NCBI RefSeq assembly: GCF_003465825.1
Contig: NZ_QSBV01000029.1
Location: forward strand, 1-14,317
Source of the DNA: Collinsella sp. AF02-46-1
GTDB lineage: Bacteria; Actinomycetota; Coriobacteriia; Coriobacteriales; Coriobacteriaceae
Direction of reading: 5' to 3'
DNA length: 14,317 nucleotides
Position numbers and translations under genes: made by a program. Positions within the stretch are counted from its first letter, which is position 1; each line of letters begins with the position of its first letter. Under the pieces are notes generated by a model that was given only the letters and a program-made list of their open reading frames with translations, did not search any database and was not told where the DNA came from. This document shows, piece after piece, positions 1 through 6,795 of the stretch.

Positions 1-1007
1 GGACCTCGGGACGCTCTTACACCACGTCTGCGCGCGCCACCGCGGAGCATTTCGTTGTTGACCGTCGCGACCTCGATTCCCATAGTAATCAAGCCCGTGT
101 TGCGCTTTTCATCATGGATACGTCCCCTCCGAGAGGAATGGCCCAGCTCACCGTTGTATTCCAGGTCAAACCGGGCTGTCTCTTGATACGCATCGCAAAC
201 TGCATGGGGCATCCCCGAGATTGTCTGCGCACGGTCATCGAACTCGATCTTGTAGTCGGTCTTAAAAGGTCCGCAGGCAAACCCGCCATAGGAAAACGGA
301 AGCGAAAACAGGGCAAGCATGATGCACTCCATGGGCGAGAGCAGGTTTTCTGACAGGTAGGGACACAGACGCAGCAGCTGTTTGGCCACATTCCCCTTGC
401 ATGCCGCAAGATAATCTGCCAGGCGATCGGGCGTCAGCGCCGGCTCGACTTCAAAGTAGCCCACGTCTGCTGGCTGGTCCTTGTCCTTTGCAAGTTTATT
501 CGTAACAGGCGAGGTGTAGGGAGGCAGATACTTCCCGCGGTCGCTCAGTGAAATCTTAGAGCACAGCTCCTGGGCCAGGGCAAACGCCTGGATGCAGCCG
601 ACCTCGCGCGCAACGGCAACACAAAGGGCCTCGGGAGATAGGCTGTACACCCCCGGTTCCACCTCTAGAATCGAGCCGGCGGGTAACCCGGAACACACGG
701 ACCAGCCCACGCCAAGAATGCGGCGGCGATGCGCCGCAGATCCCACCAGCAAGCACAGATCTTCTTGCACCTCGCCGCTTTTGGCTCCAATTCGCACCAA
801 GTCAGGAAGATAGATATCCTCGGTCGAGGGCGACGACGTGCGCAGCACACGGCGCTCTTCATCGGGATTAAGGTCCTTCCAGCTGATATAGCCCATCTGC
901 CGGCGCTCGGCGCGCATCATGCGCAGCGCCGAAGCGCCTGTTAGGATTACGGAAGCCGCTAGCTGTTCGCCTGTCGGCTCGTTGCGCCGCTCAATCTTCA
1001 CTGCCAC
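1..1007 (-). CDS. Nuclease-fold (VSR/DUF559-like) protein, 3' end outside window
   Basis: This is an open frame of 335 codons with no stop, read from a GTG at 1007 down to the left edge, so the C-terminus is missing. The start follows comF by 10 bases. Its likely ribosome site GGGGTGG overlaps the comF stop codon; a second in-frame GTG lies at 1001. The N-terminal half (about residues 40-130) holds a region ending in SPEALC. A second block carries SPME (224-227) followed by a hydrophobic stretch and GG. The C-terminal part shows DLEYNGELGH (281-290), then D299, R302, L306 and G310-IEV. That spacing of an acidic pair, a His, an Asp/Arg and a Gly-x-V strand resembles the VSR/DUF559 branch of PD-(D/E)XK nuclease folds. 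Similar hypothetical proteins, sometimes compared with AbiEi-type antitoxins, are common in Coriobacteriia (from memory). The role is unknown: it could be a DNA-binding or nuclease-like accessory protein, or a degenerate member. It is probably translationally coupled to comF. Confidence 0.7.
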   Translation of the reverse strand, partial: MAVKIERRNEPTGEQLAASVILTGASALRMMRAERRQMGYISWKDLNPDEERRVLRTSSPSTEDIYLPDLVRIGAKSGEVQEDLCLLVGSAAHRRRILGVGWSVCSGLPAGSILEVEPGVYSLSPEALCVAVAREVGCIQAFALAQELCSKISLSDRGKYLPPYTSPVTNKLAKDKDQPADVGYFEVEPALTPDRLADYLAACKGNVAKQLLRLCPYLSENLLSPMECIMLALFSLPFSYGGFACGPFKTDYKIEFDDRAQTISGMPHAVCDAYQETARFDLEYNGELGHSSRRGRIHDEKRNTGLITMGIEVATVNNEMLRGGARRRGVRASRG

Positions 1008-1017
1008 AAAACCACCC

Positions 1018-1824
1018 CTACCAAACGCGTGCGATAGCGAGGCCATCGACTGCCGCAGCGCCGGCGCGCTTGAGTTCCGCCGAAGCCGCGGCCATCGTCG
1101 CGCCCGTGGTGATAACGTCATCGATAAGCAGTAGGCGGCGGCCGTGCACGTCCTCAACCGTCTCGTACATGCCTTGGGCACGCTCGCGACGCTCCTCACG
1201 ACCGAGTTCGCGCTGGTCGCCATGCCCGTACTTGACGAGGGCATCGAGCAGGGGAACACCCGACAGCTCGCAAAATGGGCGCGCAATGGCCTCCATATGA
1301 TCAAAGCCACGCCGCCGAAACGCTGCCGCCGTCGCAGGCACAAACACCACCGCATCCGCACCGGACAGCACACCTCCTAAGCGTTCGGGCGCTACGACCT
1401 GGGCATGCAGGGCGGTGTCGTAGAGCAGCTCCGCCAGATACGGCGCCAGGCGTCGCTCGCCCGCGTCCTTGTACGCTTTAATGATGCGCGGCAGCGGATG
1501 CGCATAGACGGCGCACGCCAGGCAGCGGTCGAGCGCCTCCGCCATTGCCGAGGACGTGCCCTCGACCGAGCACTCAGTGCACAGCAAATCCCCAAACGGG
1601 GCGCCGCATCGGGTACAGCTATGACGTGGGTCGATGAGCGTGAGCGCGGCCAGGCAGTCTTGGCAAATAAGCGCACCGGCGCGCTCGCAGCCGGCACATC
1701 GTGTTGGCGACAATGCCTCGAGTGCCTCGCGTGCCGCCCGCTCGGCAAACGGCAGCAATTCGTCCGCAAACGGTAGGGCGCCGGCACCCTGCAGACGGCT
1801 CAATTTGTTCAGATGGCTCTTCAA
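1018..1824 (-). CDS. comF: ComF family phosphoribosyltransferase-like protein
   Basis: The product has 268 residues, slightly longer than typical ComF proteins. The N-terminal part carries cysteine pairs C43/C46, C54/C57, C70/C73 and C82/C85, a zinc-binding arrangement typical of ComF. The C-terminal part is a type I phosphoribosyltransferase fold with the PRPP-binding segment LLLIDDVITTGAT at 231-243, containing the acidic DD pair and the TTGAT loop. An RRRGFDHM segment precedes it, as in the family. The start is TTG at 1824, preceded by GGGAGGG (1838-1832). In naturally competent bacteria ComF acts in the cytoplasm in DNA uptake, but the family is widespread in bacteria not known to be competent, so the role here is uncertain. 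No other competence gene is visible. It follows ricT by 102 bases and precedes the partial nuclease-like gene by 10. A hairpin covers its ribosome site and could modulate its expression. Confidence 0.9.
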   Translation of the reverse strand: MKSHLNKLSRLQGAGALPFADELLPFAERAAREALEALSPTRCAGCERAGALICQDCLAALTLIDPRHSCTRCGAPFGDLLCTECSVEGTSSAMAEALDRCLACAVYAHPLPRIIKAYKDAGERRLAPYLAELLYDTALHAQVVAPERLGGVLSGADAVVFVPATAAAFRRRGFDHMEAIARPFCELSGVPLLDALVKYGHGDQRELGREERRERAQGMYETVEDVHGRRLLLIDDVITTGATMAAASAELKRAGAAAVDGLAIARVW

Positions 1825-1827
1825 GAC

Positions 1828-1863
1828 ACAACCCTCCCTACGTTCGGTCGCAGGGAGGGTTGT
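1828..1863 (-). promoter_or_regulatory. Perfect 12-bp hairpin covering the comF ribosome binding site
   Basis: Bases 1828-1839 (ACAACCCTCCCT) are an exact reverse complement of 1852-1863, with a 12-base loop that can add two more pairs. In the minus-strand transcript the 3' arm contains GGGAGGG, the only good Shine-Dalgarno sequence for the TTG start of comF, seven bases from the start codon. It lies between the ricT stop and comF. The bases after the stem (TCTTGAAG) are not a U-run, so a classical intrinsic terminator is less likely than a structure that lowers comF translation. It could also act as a processing or partial attenuation site. Confidence 0.65.
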
Positions 1864-1926
1864 TGATTCAGCGCTATGGTACCCCGACGCGATTGGGGCA
1901 AGGCTGGTTAAATCCGCTCGCGGGCG

Positions 1927-3627
1927 TTATTCGCCGGCAGGCGGTTGTGGTGCAGACGAAGACGGGGCCGAGCCCTCGCCACCATCCTGGCGCGGCTTGC
2001 GGGAACGGCGACGGCGACGGCGCTTTTGACCCTGGTCGGCCGAGCCCTCGCCACCGCAATCTTCGCGCGACTCGCGCTCGTCGCGAGCGGCGCCACGCGA
2101 AGCCTTGGCAGCCGCTCCCCCGCCATCTCCGGGACGACGGCGTGTGACCTTGACCTCGCCATCCGAGACCTGATCGGCAACGGAGGGCACTGAGGGCTTC
2201 TGTTGCGCGCCCGAGGAATGGCGACGGCGCGGACGCGGCGCGCGCTCATCCTCGCCACGTGACTTGCCGCCCTTGTCGGCAGGCGCATCGGAGGCCGAGG
2301 CGCCCTTGGAAGCGGCACCAGCCTCGCGAGCAGCTGCGGCGCGGAAGGCATCCTCGCGCTCCTCGCTCGACAGGTGACGGCGGCGACGGCGCGTGGGGTT
2401 CATGCCACCGCCACGGTTTTGCTGCTGAGGCTGCTGAGTCTCGCGCTCGCGGGAGGAGTTCTTGCCTGCAGCTGCAGCCTCGCCGACATCGCCCGAGCCC
2501 GCGCGCTTGCGACGACGACGGCCACCGGCGGCCTCCTCGGCCTCAGGCGTTGCGGCATTGCCACGGCCCTTTCCGCGGCCACGACCCTCGCCCTGCCCCT
2601 GACCGGCGCGAGCATCGGATTCAGCATCGCGACGACGGCGCTTGGGCATCGACGTGCCGGCAAGACGGTCGGCGCTCGACAGGCCATCGCCCACGTCGAC
2701 GCCGTTCTCGCGGTCGAGTTCCATGAGCGCCAGACGCATCTCGGGCGACTCGATGCGCTCGAGCACATCGCGCGTCACGCAGTCGGGGCGGCAATTGCAG
2801 CCCTGCTCGGCGGCCTTCTTCTTGCAGCCCTCCGAGCAGGTCATATCGGCCAGGTTGACCTTAAAGACCTTGCCGTTCTCCAGGCGCAGCACCAGCTGCT
2901 CACGCGGCGTGTCATATTCCTGAATACGCGCCTTGCCGAGCGGCGTATCGATGAGCGTCTTCTTTTTGGGCGCACGGCTCTTAAAGTCCTTGTACGCTTC
3001 GAACTCGTAGCGCAGGCAGCACATCAGGCGGCCGCACACGCCGCTGATCTTGGAGGAATTGAGCGGCAGGTCCTGCTCTTTTGCCATGCGGATCGAGACG
3101 GGCTCAAACTGTCCGCCAAAGCGCGTGCAGCAGAGCTCCTGGCCGCACTGGGCATAGCCGCCCACCAGGCGAGTCTCGTCGCGCACGCCGATCTGGCGCA
3201 TGTCGACGCGAATGTGCAGCGTCGAGGACAGATCCTTGACGAGCTGGCGAAAATCGACGCGCTCCTCGGCCGCAAAGTAGAACACGGCCTTCTCGCCGCC
3301 AAACAGGTACTCGACGCCGACCGGCTTCATCTCGAGGTCGAGTTCTTTGACCAGACGGCGGAAATCGACCATGGCCTCGTCGCCCTGGATGGCAAGATCG
3401 TCGGCAAGCTGCAGGTCGATGTCGCTCGCCACGCGCAGCACGGGCTTGAGCGGCTGACCGATCTCGTCTTGCGGCACCTCGAAGGGATCGGCCGTAACCA
3501 AGCCGATCTCGGTTCCGCGCTCGGTGGAGCAAATGGCATAATCGGCCTCGAGGATATCCAGGTCCTGCGGGTCAAACCACAGGTCGCGCGAGGCGTAGGT
3601 AAACTTAACGGGTACGACTAACGGCAT
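1927..3627 (-). CDS. ricT: RicT/YaaT, PSP1-domain protein with long Arg-rich tail
   Basis: The product has 566 residues; the family core is about 275. Residues 1-260 form the PSP1 domain with the signature CGxELCC (C161, C166, C167), the segment VSIRMAKEQDLPLNSSKISG and CGRLMCC (C198, C203, C204). In Bacillus subtilis RicT joins RicA and RicF in a complex that carries iron-sulfur clusters and helps RNase Y mature certain mRNAs. A second cysteine group follows the core (C264, C268, C277, C279, C283). The remaining 280 or so residues are predicted disordered: basic runs at 329-333, 370-375, 413-417, 466-469 and 535-543, an RGRGKGRG stretch near 349-356, a Gln patch near 398-403, and Gly/Ala/Ser/Asp-rich spacers. 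This tail may bind RNA (inference). The gene starts inside holB: the ATG at 3627 and the holB stop share the ten bases ATGCCGTTAG, implying translational coupling. The tmk-holB-ricT order matches Firmicutes operons. Confidence 0.93.
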   Translation of the reverse strand: MPLVVPVKFTYASRDLWFDPQDLDILEADYAICSTERGTEIGLVTADPFEVPQDEIGQPLKPVLRVASDIDLQLADDLAIQGDEAMVDFRRLVKELDLEMKPVGVEYLFGGEKAVFYFAAEERVDFRQLVKDLSSTLHIRVDMRQIGVRDETRLVGGYAQCGQELCCTRFGGQFEPVSIRMAKEQDLPLNSSKISGVCGRLMCCLRYEFEAYKDFKSRAPKKKTLIDTPLGKARIQEYDTPREQLVLRLENGKVFKVNLADMTCSEGCKKKAAEQGCNCRPDCVTRDVLERIESPEMRLALMELDRENGVDVGDGLSSADRLAGTSMPKRRRRDAESDARAGQGQGEGRGRGKGRGNAATPEAEEAAGGRRRRKRAGSGDVGEAAAAGKNSSRERETQQPQQQNRGGGMNPTRRRRRHLSSEEREDAFRAAAAREAGAASKGASASDAPADKGGKSRGEDERAPRPRRRHSSGAQQKPSVPSVADQVSDGEVKVTRRRPGDGGGAAAKASRGAARDERESREDCGGEGSADQGQKRRRRRRSRKPRQDGGEGSAPSSSAPQPPAGE

Positions 3628-4745
3628 TTCAGTGCCTTCCTGATATCGAACAGCATGACCTCGATGGCCAGCTGGGGAGTAACGTTTCTGGCGATGTTGC
3701 GCTCGGCGGTCGCGACCGCCTCGAGCGCCTGGGTGGCACCCGCAACATTGGTCGCAGCGGCAAGCCGACCGATCGTGTCGCGCACATCCTCGTTCACCAC
3801 GTCGGCTGCCTCGTCCTGAAGTGTCAGCAGCACGTCGCGCATGAGCGTCCGCGCGCTCGCCAGCGCTTCCATGATACCCGAACGCTCGCGCGCGTTGAGT
3901 TCGCGCTTGTTGCGGTCCTCAAGCTGCTTCAATGCTCCACGCGACAGGTAGTCGGCATTTTGCTCGAGTACCTTTTCCTGCGTGGACTTGACCTCGGCGA
4001 GCGGCGCCTTAACGGCGACAATGAGCGACTTGGCGCGGCTGAGCACGTCGGCCTCGTCGGCGGCAATGAGTGAGTCGATGGCACGGACCATCTGACGGCG
4101 AGCGTCCTGGCGCTCGGCGCTCTTAAGAAACTCGATGCCGCGCGTGGGACTCCCCGCTACGGCGACTGCCATGCGGCAACGCGCAGGGTCCTGACCGGTG
4201 GCGCGGCTCACGGCCTGCGCGGCGACGGCGGGCGACACCAGCCGAAACGGCACGCACTGGCAGCGACTCACGATAGTGGGCAGCATCACGTCGGCCGAGG
4301 TGCCCAGCAAGATAAACATAACGCCCTCGGGCGGCTCCTCGAGTGTTTTGAGCAGCGCGTTGGCGGTGTTGGCGCGCAGCTGCTCGGCACGGTCGATGAT
4401 GTAGACCTTTGCCTTGGCGCGGATGGGCGCCAGCGGCACGTCATCGAGCAGCTCGCGGGTCTGGGCGATGAGGTAACCCGTGGCGCTCTCGGGCGTGTAA
4501 TAGTGCACGTCGGGATGCGTATGCCGAGCAACGCGCACGCAGCTGTCGCATGCGCCGCAGCCGTCCTGCTCGCACAGGAAGGCTTGGGCGAGCGCCCACG
4601 CGGCGTCGAGCTTGCCCGCGCCGGGCGCGCCCAAAAACAGGTAGGCGTGCGATGCGCGACCGCTAGCGACGGCATTGGTCAAAAAGTCGCGCACGCGCTC
4701 TTGGGTGTCGAGCTTGGCCAGCAGGCTTGCCTGAGCGGGGGCCAT
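3618..4745 (-). CDS. holB: DNA polymerase III delta' subunit
   Basis: The product has 375 residues. It is the clamp-loader subunit that, with delta and tau/gamma, opens and loads the sliding clamp during replication. The N-terminal AAA+ domain has GAPGAGKL at 39-46. The Lys is kept but the following Ser/Thr is Leu, consistent with the usual non-ATPase character of delta'. A zinc module follows (C58, C63, C66, C69). VYIIDRAEQL sits at 114-123, LLKTLEEPPE at 131-140, and the arginine-finger motif SRC at 160-162. The C-terminal half is helical and matches the collar region. The start was set at ATG 4745, not the open frame extending back to 4835. That ATG lies one base after the tmk stop and nine bases from AAGGAGG (4761-4755), whereas the upstream extension overlaps tmk and is Arg/Pro-rich. 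Its end overlaps ricT by ten bases. It is presumably co-transcribed with tmk and ricT. Confidence 0.94.
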   Translation of the reverse strand: MAPAQASLLAKLDTQERVRDFLTNAVASGRASHAYLFLGAPGAGKLDAAWALAQAFLCEQDGCGACDSCVRVARHTHPDVHYYTPESATGYLIAQTRELLDDVPLAPIRAKAKVYIIDRAEQLRANTANALLKTLEEPPEGVMFILLGTSADVMLPTIVSRCQCVPFRLVSPAVAAQAVSRATGQDPARCRMAVAVAGSPTRGIEFLKSAERQDARRQMVRAIDSLIAADEADVLSRAKSLIVAVKAPLAEVKSTQEKVLEQNADYLSRGALKQLEDRNKRELNARERSGIMEALASARTLMRDVLLTLQDEAADVVNEDVRDTIGRLAAATNVAGATQALEAVATAERNIARNVTPQLAIEVMLFDIRKALKCR

Positions 4746-4746
4746 G

Positions 4747-5430
4747 TTACTCGGCCTCCTTGGCAAGCGCGGCGGCGACGGCTTCCCGCGGAATGTCGAG
4801 ACCGTACGCGCGAACCTGCTCGACCGTCTTCGCAAAGACCTCCTCGATGGGCGCGGTGGCGTCGATAAGCTTTACGCGATTTGGCTCCTCGGCAGCAATT
4901 GAGCAAAACCCCTCGTAGACACGCTCCTGGAATGCCATGCCCTTAGCCTCCATGCGATCTGCCGCGCCACGGGCGGCCATGCGCAGCGCCGCCTGCTCGG
5001 GCGTGATGTGGTAGACGAGTGTGAGCGCCGGGTGCGTTCCCGCGACGGCGAGGCTGTTGGCGTTGCGCACCATCTGGCGGTCGAGGCCATCGGCAAACGC
5101 CTGGTAGCAGGTCGTGGAATCGTAGAAGCGGTCGCACAGGACCACCTTGCCGGCCGCGAGGGCGGGCGCGATGACCTCGTGCACCAACTGGGCGCGCGCC
5201 GCCTCGTAGAGCAACAGCTCGCAGGTGTCTCCCATTGCCGTGTTGGCGGGGTCGAGCAGCAGGGCGCGAATCTTTTCGCTGATGGCGGTGCCGCCCGGCT
5301 CGCGCAGGCTCACAACCTGGTAGCCGGCGAGTTCGAGCGCGCGGGCAAGCAGGCGCGCCTGCGTGGACTTGCCGGCACCGTCGACGCCCTCGAGCGTGAT
5401 AAAGCTATGTTGAGCAGGCTCAAAAGCCAT
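4747..5430 (-). CDS. tmk: Thymidylate kinase
   Basis: The product has 227 residues, a normal length. It phosphorylates dTMP to dTDP using ATP in the cytoplasm, the step feeding DNA synthesis. Visible motifs are the P-loop EGVDGAGKST (14-23, K21), REPGGT (43-48) for the base/phosphate pocket, DRFYDST (100-106) and an Arg-rich LID region around R150, R154, D158 and R159. An Asp follows the first P-loop Gly-Val (D17) in the acidic-residue position seen in thymidylate kinases. The ATG at 5430 follows AGGAAGGGG at good distance. It is the first gene of the leftward tmk-holB-ricT-comF set; one base separates its stop from the holB ATG. A TATCAT hexamer at 5488-5483 on the minus strand is a possible but weakly supported -10 site. 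Confidence 0.97.
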   Translation of the reverse strand: MAFEPAQHSFITLEGVDGAGKSTQARLLARALELAGYQVVSLREPGGTAISEKIRALLLDPANTAMGDTCELLLYEAARAQLVHEVIAPALAAGKVVLCDRFYDSTTCYQAFADGLDRQMVRNANSLAVAGTHPALTLVYHITPEQAALRMAARGAADRMEAKGMAFQERVYEGFCSIAAEEPNRVKLIDATAPIEEVFAKTVEQVRAYGLDIPREAVAAALAKEAE

Positions 5431-5482
5431 GGGCGCAGCCCCTTCCTACAAGGCGCGTAAATGCAGATATATCAACCAAGCC

Positions 5483-5488
5483 ATGATA
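5483..5488 (-). promoter_or_regulatory. Possible -10 element for the tmk operon
   Basis: TATCAT on the minus strand lies about 53 bases before the tmk ATG. A TTGGGG sequence 18 bases further upstream is only a half match to a -35 box. The 5' end of the operon must lie in this 239-base divergent region, but this exact site is a guess. Confidence 0.3.
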
Positions 5489-5534
5489 CCCCAGTGCTCG
5501 GCGCGTCCCCAATGACTAAAGGTGCCTTTCCAAA

Positions 5535-5599
5535 GTTGCGGTGAAATAGGGACTGATTGAAGCTCTGAGACCGCCAAACAGTCCCTATTTCACCGCAAC
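5535..5599. repeat. Perfect 21-bp inverted repeat (REP-like), element 1
   Basis: Bases 5535-5555 and 5579-5599 are exact reverse complements, separated by 23 bases. Each arm contains TAGGGAC or its complement (5547-5553, 5581-5587). It lies between divergent genes, upstream of both tmk and the zinc-ribbon gene, so it is not at the 3' end of either. It has no terminal T-run. It resembles a repetitive extragenic palindrome or a large operator. The other large inverted repeat in the window (6672-6729) has arms of the same length and the same core. Confidence 0.8.
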
Positions 5600-5626
5600 G
5601 TATGATGGGGAATTTTGGATGCTGGG

Positions 5627-5632
5627 TATAAT
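5627..5632 (+). promoter_or_regulatory. -10 element of the zinc-ribbon membrane protein gene
   Basis: A perfect TATAAT hexamer lies 37 bases before the ATG at 5670, preceded by TGGG. No clear TTGACA-type box is seen at 16-18 bases upstream. The spacing to the gene and the AT-rich surroundings fit a sigma-70-type promoter whose -35 part is weak. The inverted repeat ends 27 bases upstream of this hexamer. Confidence 0.5.
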
Positions 5633-5669
5633 CATCGTATTGCATTGAAATGTGGCGAAAGGAGTGGCA

Positions 5670-6653
5670 ATGTCTCGGTATTGCGCCTCGTGCGGCAAGC
5701 TTCTTGCAGATGATGCCAAGTTCTGCACCTCGTGCGGTGCACCCGTTGAGCAAACAGCCGCGAGCGATAGCCAGCCCGCTTTTGAGCAGACCGGTTCCCT
5801 CGATACGCCGCAAGCCAAGGCGGACGACCCCCTCGCCTATAGCCCCGACCCCGCCGCAAGGACCGAGGCCGTCGAGACCACGCAGCGCATACCCGTCGCG
5901 AGCGGCTCGCCCCAACAGCAGCCGGCTCCCGCATACGCGCCCACTTCGCCACAGACCCCCGCTCCCAAAAAGAGCGGCACCGGGCCGCTTATCGCCGTTA
6001 TCGTTGTGCTGGTGGCGATCATCATCGCCCTGGTCATCTTCTTTGCAATCAGACCGTTCGACAACGCCGCCACGCAGACGACTGCCGAGGTAGCTAAGCT
6101 GCACCATGACGTCGACGACGATGACCTAAAGCCTCTCGGCGATCCCAACAGCCTGTACGACGATGATGACGATGACGACGAGGATGGCGGCGAAGCAACG
6201 CTCTCTGAGCAGAACCTCTACCGCCGCCTGAGCGAATACTACGACCTGCTCGAAGATCTCGACAACTACGTCCGTGGCTGCGCGCAGAACTTCAACGGCA
6301 ACTATCTGGAAGAGGATCGAACCACCCGTCAAAATCTCGCCGACGTCGCCGAGCGCACGGAGGACACCATCGAGCAGTATTACGACATCGTCGAGGACCT
6401 GGACGTCCCGACGAGCTCCAAGAACTACAGCTCCTGGAAAGACATCGTTGCCCTGTATGACGACCTGGACCACCGCATTGACGCGATTTGCGATGCCTGG
6501 GAGATCAGCCTGAAGTACGCAAAGCCCGCGGACCACAAGAATGAGATCGTGGCGCCGCTGTCACGCGACAACGTGGCGGGCACCAATGACAATAAGTACC
6601 GCCTAGACTTTGAGGAGCGCTATCCCGGCGCCAAACCTGTCGAGGTGAACTAG
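5670..6653 (+). CDS. Zinc-ribbon, single-pass membrane protein of unknown function
   Basis: The product has 327 residues. It begins with a short zinc ribbon (C5-x2-C8 and C19-x2-C22, of the 'zinc_ribbon_2' type). Next is a Pro/Gln/Ala-rich linker to about residue 104, then one transmembrane helix at about 106-127. An acidic stretch follows, with D/E-rich runs at 148-152 and 164-172. The rest (about 178-327) is mostly helical, rich in Asp, Glu and Tyr, with heptad-like YYDLLEDLDNY and YYDIVEDLD segments. With no signal peptide and basic residues just before the helix (K100, K101), the ribbon is probably cytoplasmic and the acidic helical domain outside. The start is ATG 5670 with AAAGGAG at 5658-5664; an in-frame GTG at 5652 precedes that ribosome site and is unlikely. 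It stands alone, divergent from tmk and convergent with topA. Function is unknown; a sensor or envelope role is possible. Confidence 0.88.
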   Translation: MSRYCASCGKLLADDAKFCTSCGAPVEQTAASDSQPAFEQTGSLDTPQAKADDPLAYSPDPAARTEAVETTQRIPVASGSPQQQPAPAYAPTSPQTPAPKKSGTGPLIAVIVVLVAIIIALVIFFAIRPFDNAATQTTAEVAKLHHDVDDDDLKPLGDPNSLYDDDDDDDEDGGEATLSEQNLYRRLSEYYDLLEDLDNYVRGCAQNFNGNYLEEDRTTRQNLADVAERTEDTIEQYYDIVEDLDVPTSSKNYSSWKDIVALYDDLDHRIDAICDAWEISLKYAKPADHKNEIVAPLSRDNVAGTNDNKYRLDFEERYPGAKPVEVN

Positions 6654-6671
6654 CGCTTTGTCGTTCCCGAG

Positions 6672-6729
6672 CCGGCAGTTAGGGACGTTCCTAAGCTGCC
6701 GGCAGAAAAGGAACGTCCCTAACTGCCGG
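6672..6729. repeat. Perfect 21-bp inverted repeat (REP-like), element 2
   Basis: Bases 6672-6692 and 6709-6729 are exact reverse complements with a 16-base spacer. The spacer holds a self-complementary CTGCCGGCAG (6696-6705) that repeats the outer CCGGCAG/CTGCCGG ends of the arms, so alternative foldings are possible. Arms share TAGGGAC (6680-6686) and GTCCCTA (6715-6721) with the element at 5535-5599. It lies just after the stop of the zinc-ribbon gene and just before a separate, complete terminator, so it is not needed for termination. Confidence 0.8.
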
Positions 6730-6732
6730 TCA

Positions 6733-6772
6733 AAAAAACGAGCGAGGATCGCGGGGTCCTCGCTCGTTTTTT
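6733..6772. terminator. Bidirectional intrinsic terminator between convergent genes
   Basis: A perfect 16-bp stem (6733-6748 with 6757-6772) closes an 8-base loop. The GC-rich core CGAGCGAGGA is flanked by A6 on the left and T6 on the right, giving a U-run in both directions. It lies between the zinc-ribbon gene (stop at 6653) and the topA stop (6796) and should end both transcripts. Confidence 0.93.
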
Positions 6773-6795
6773 AGGGCAATGTTTCGACTGTGCCG

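Noticed and set aside
114..353. Small plus-strand frame
   Set aside because: It lies antisense to the nuclease-like frame, has no ribosome site and no family resemblance.
2374..3621. 415-codon open frame on the plus strand
   Set aside because: It is antisense to ricT, which shows all core PSP1 cysteine motifs.
4746..4835. N-terminal extension of holB
   Set aside because: It overlaps tmk, is Arg/Pro-rich and unlike delta', and the ATG at 4745 has an ideal ribosome site.
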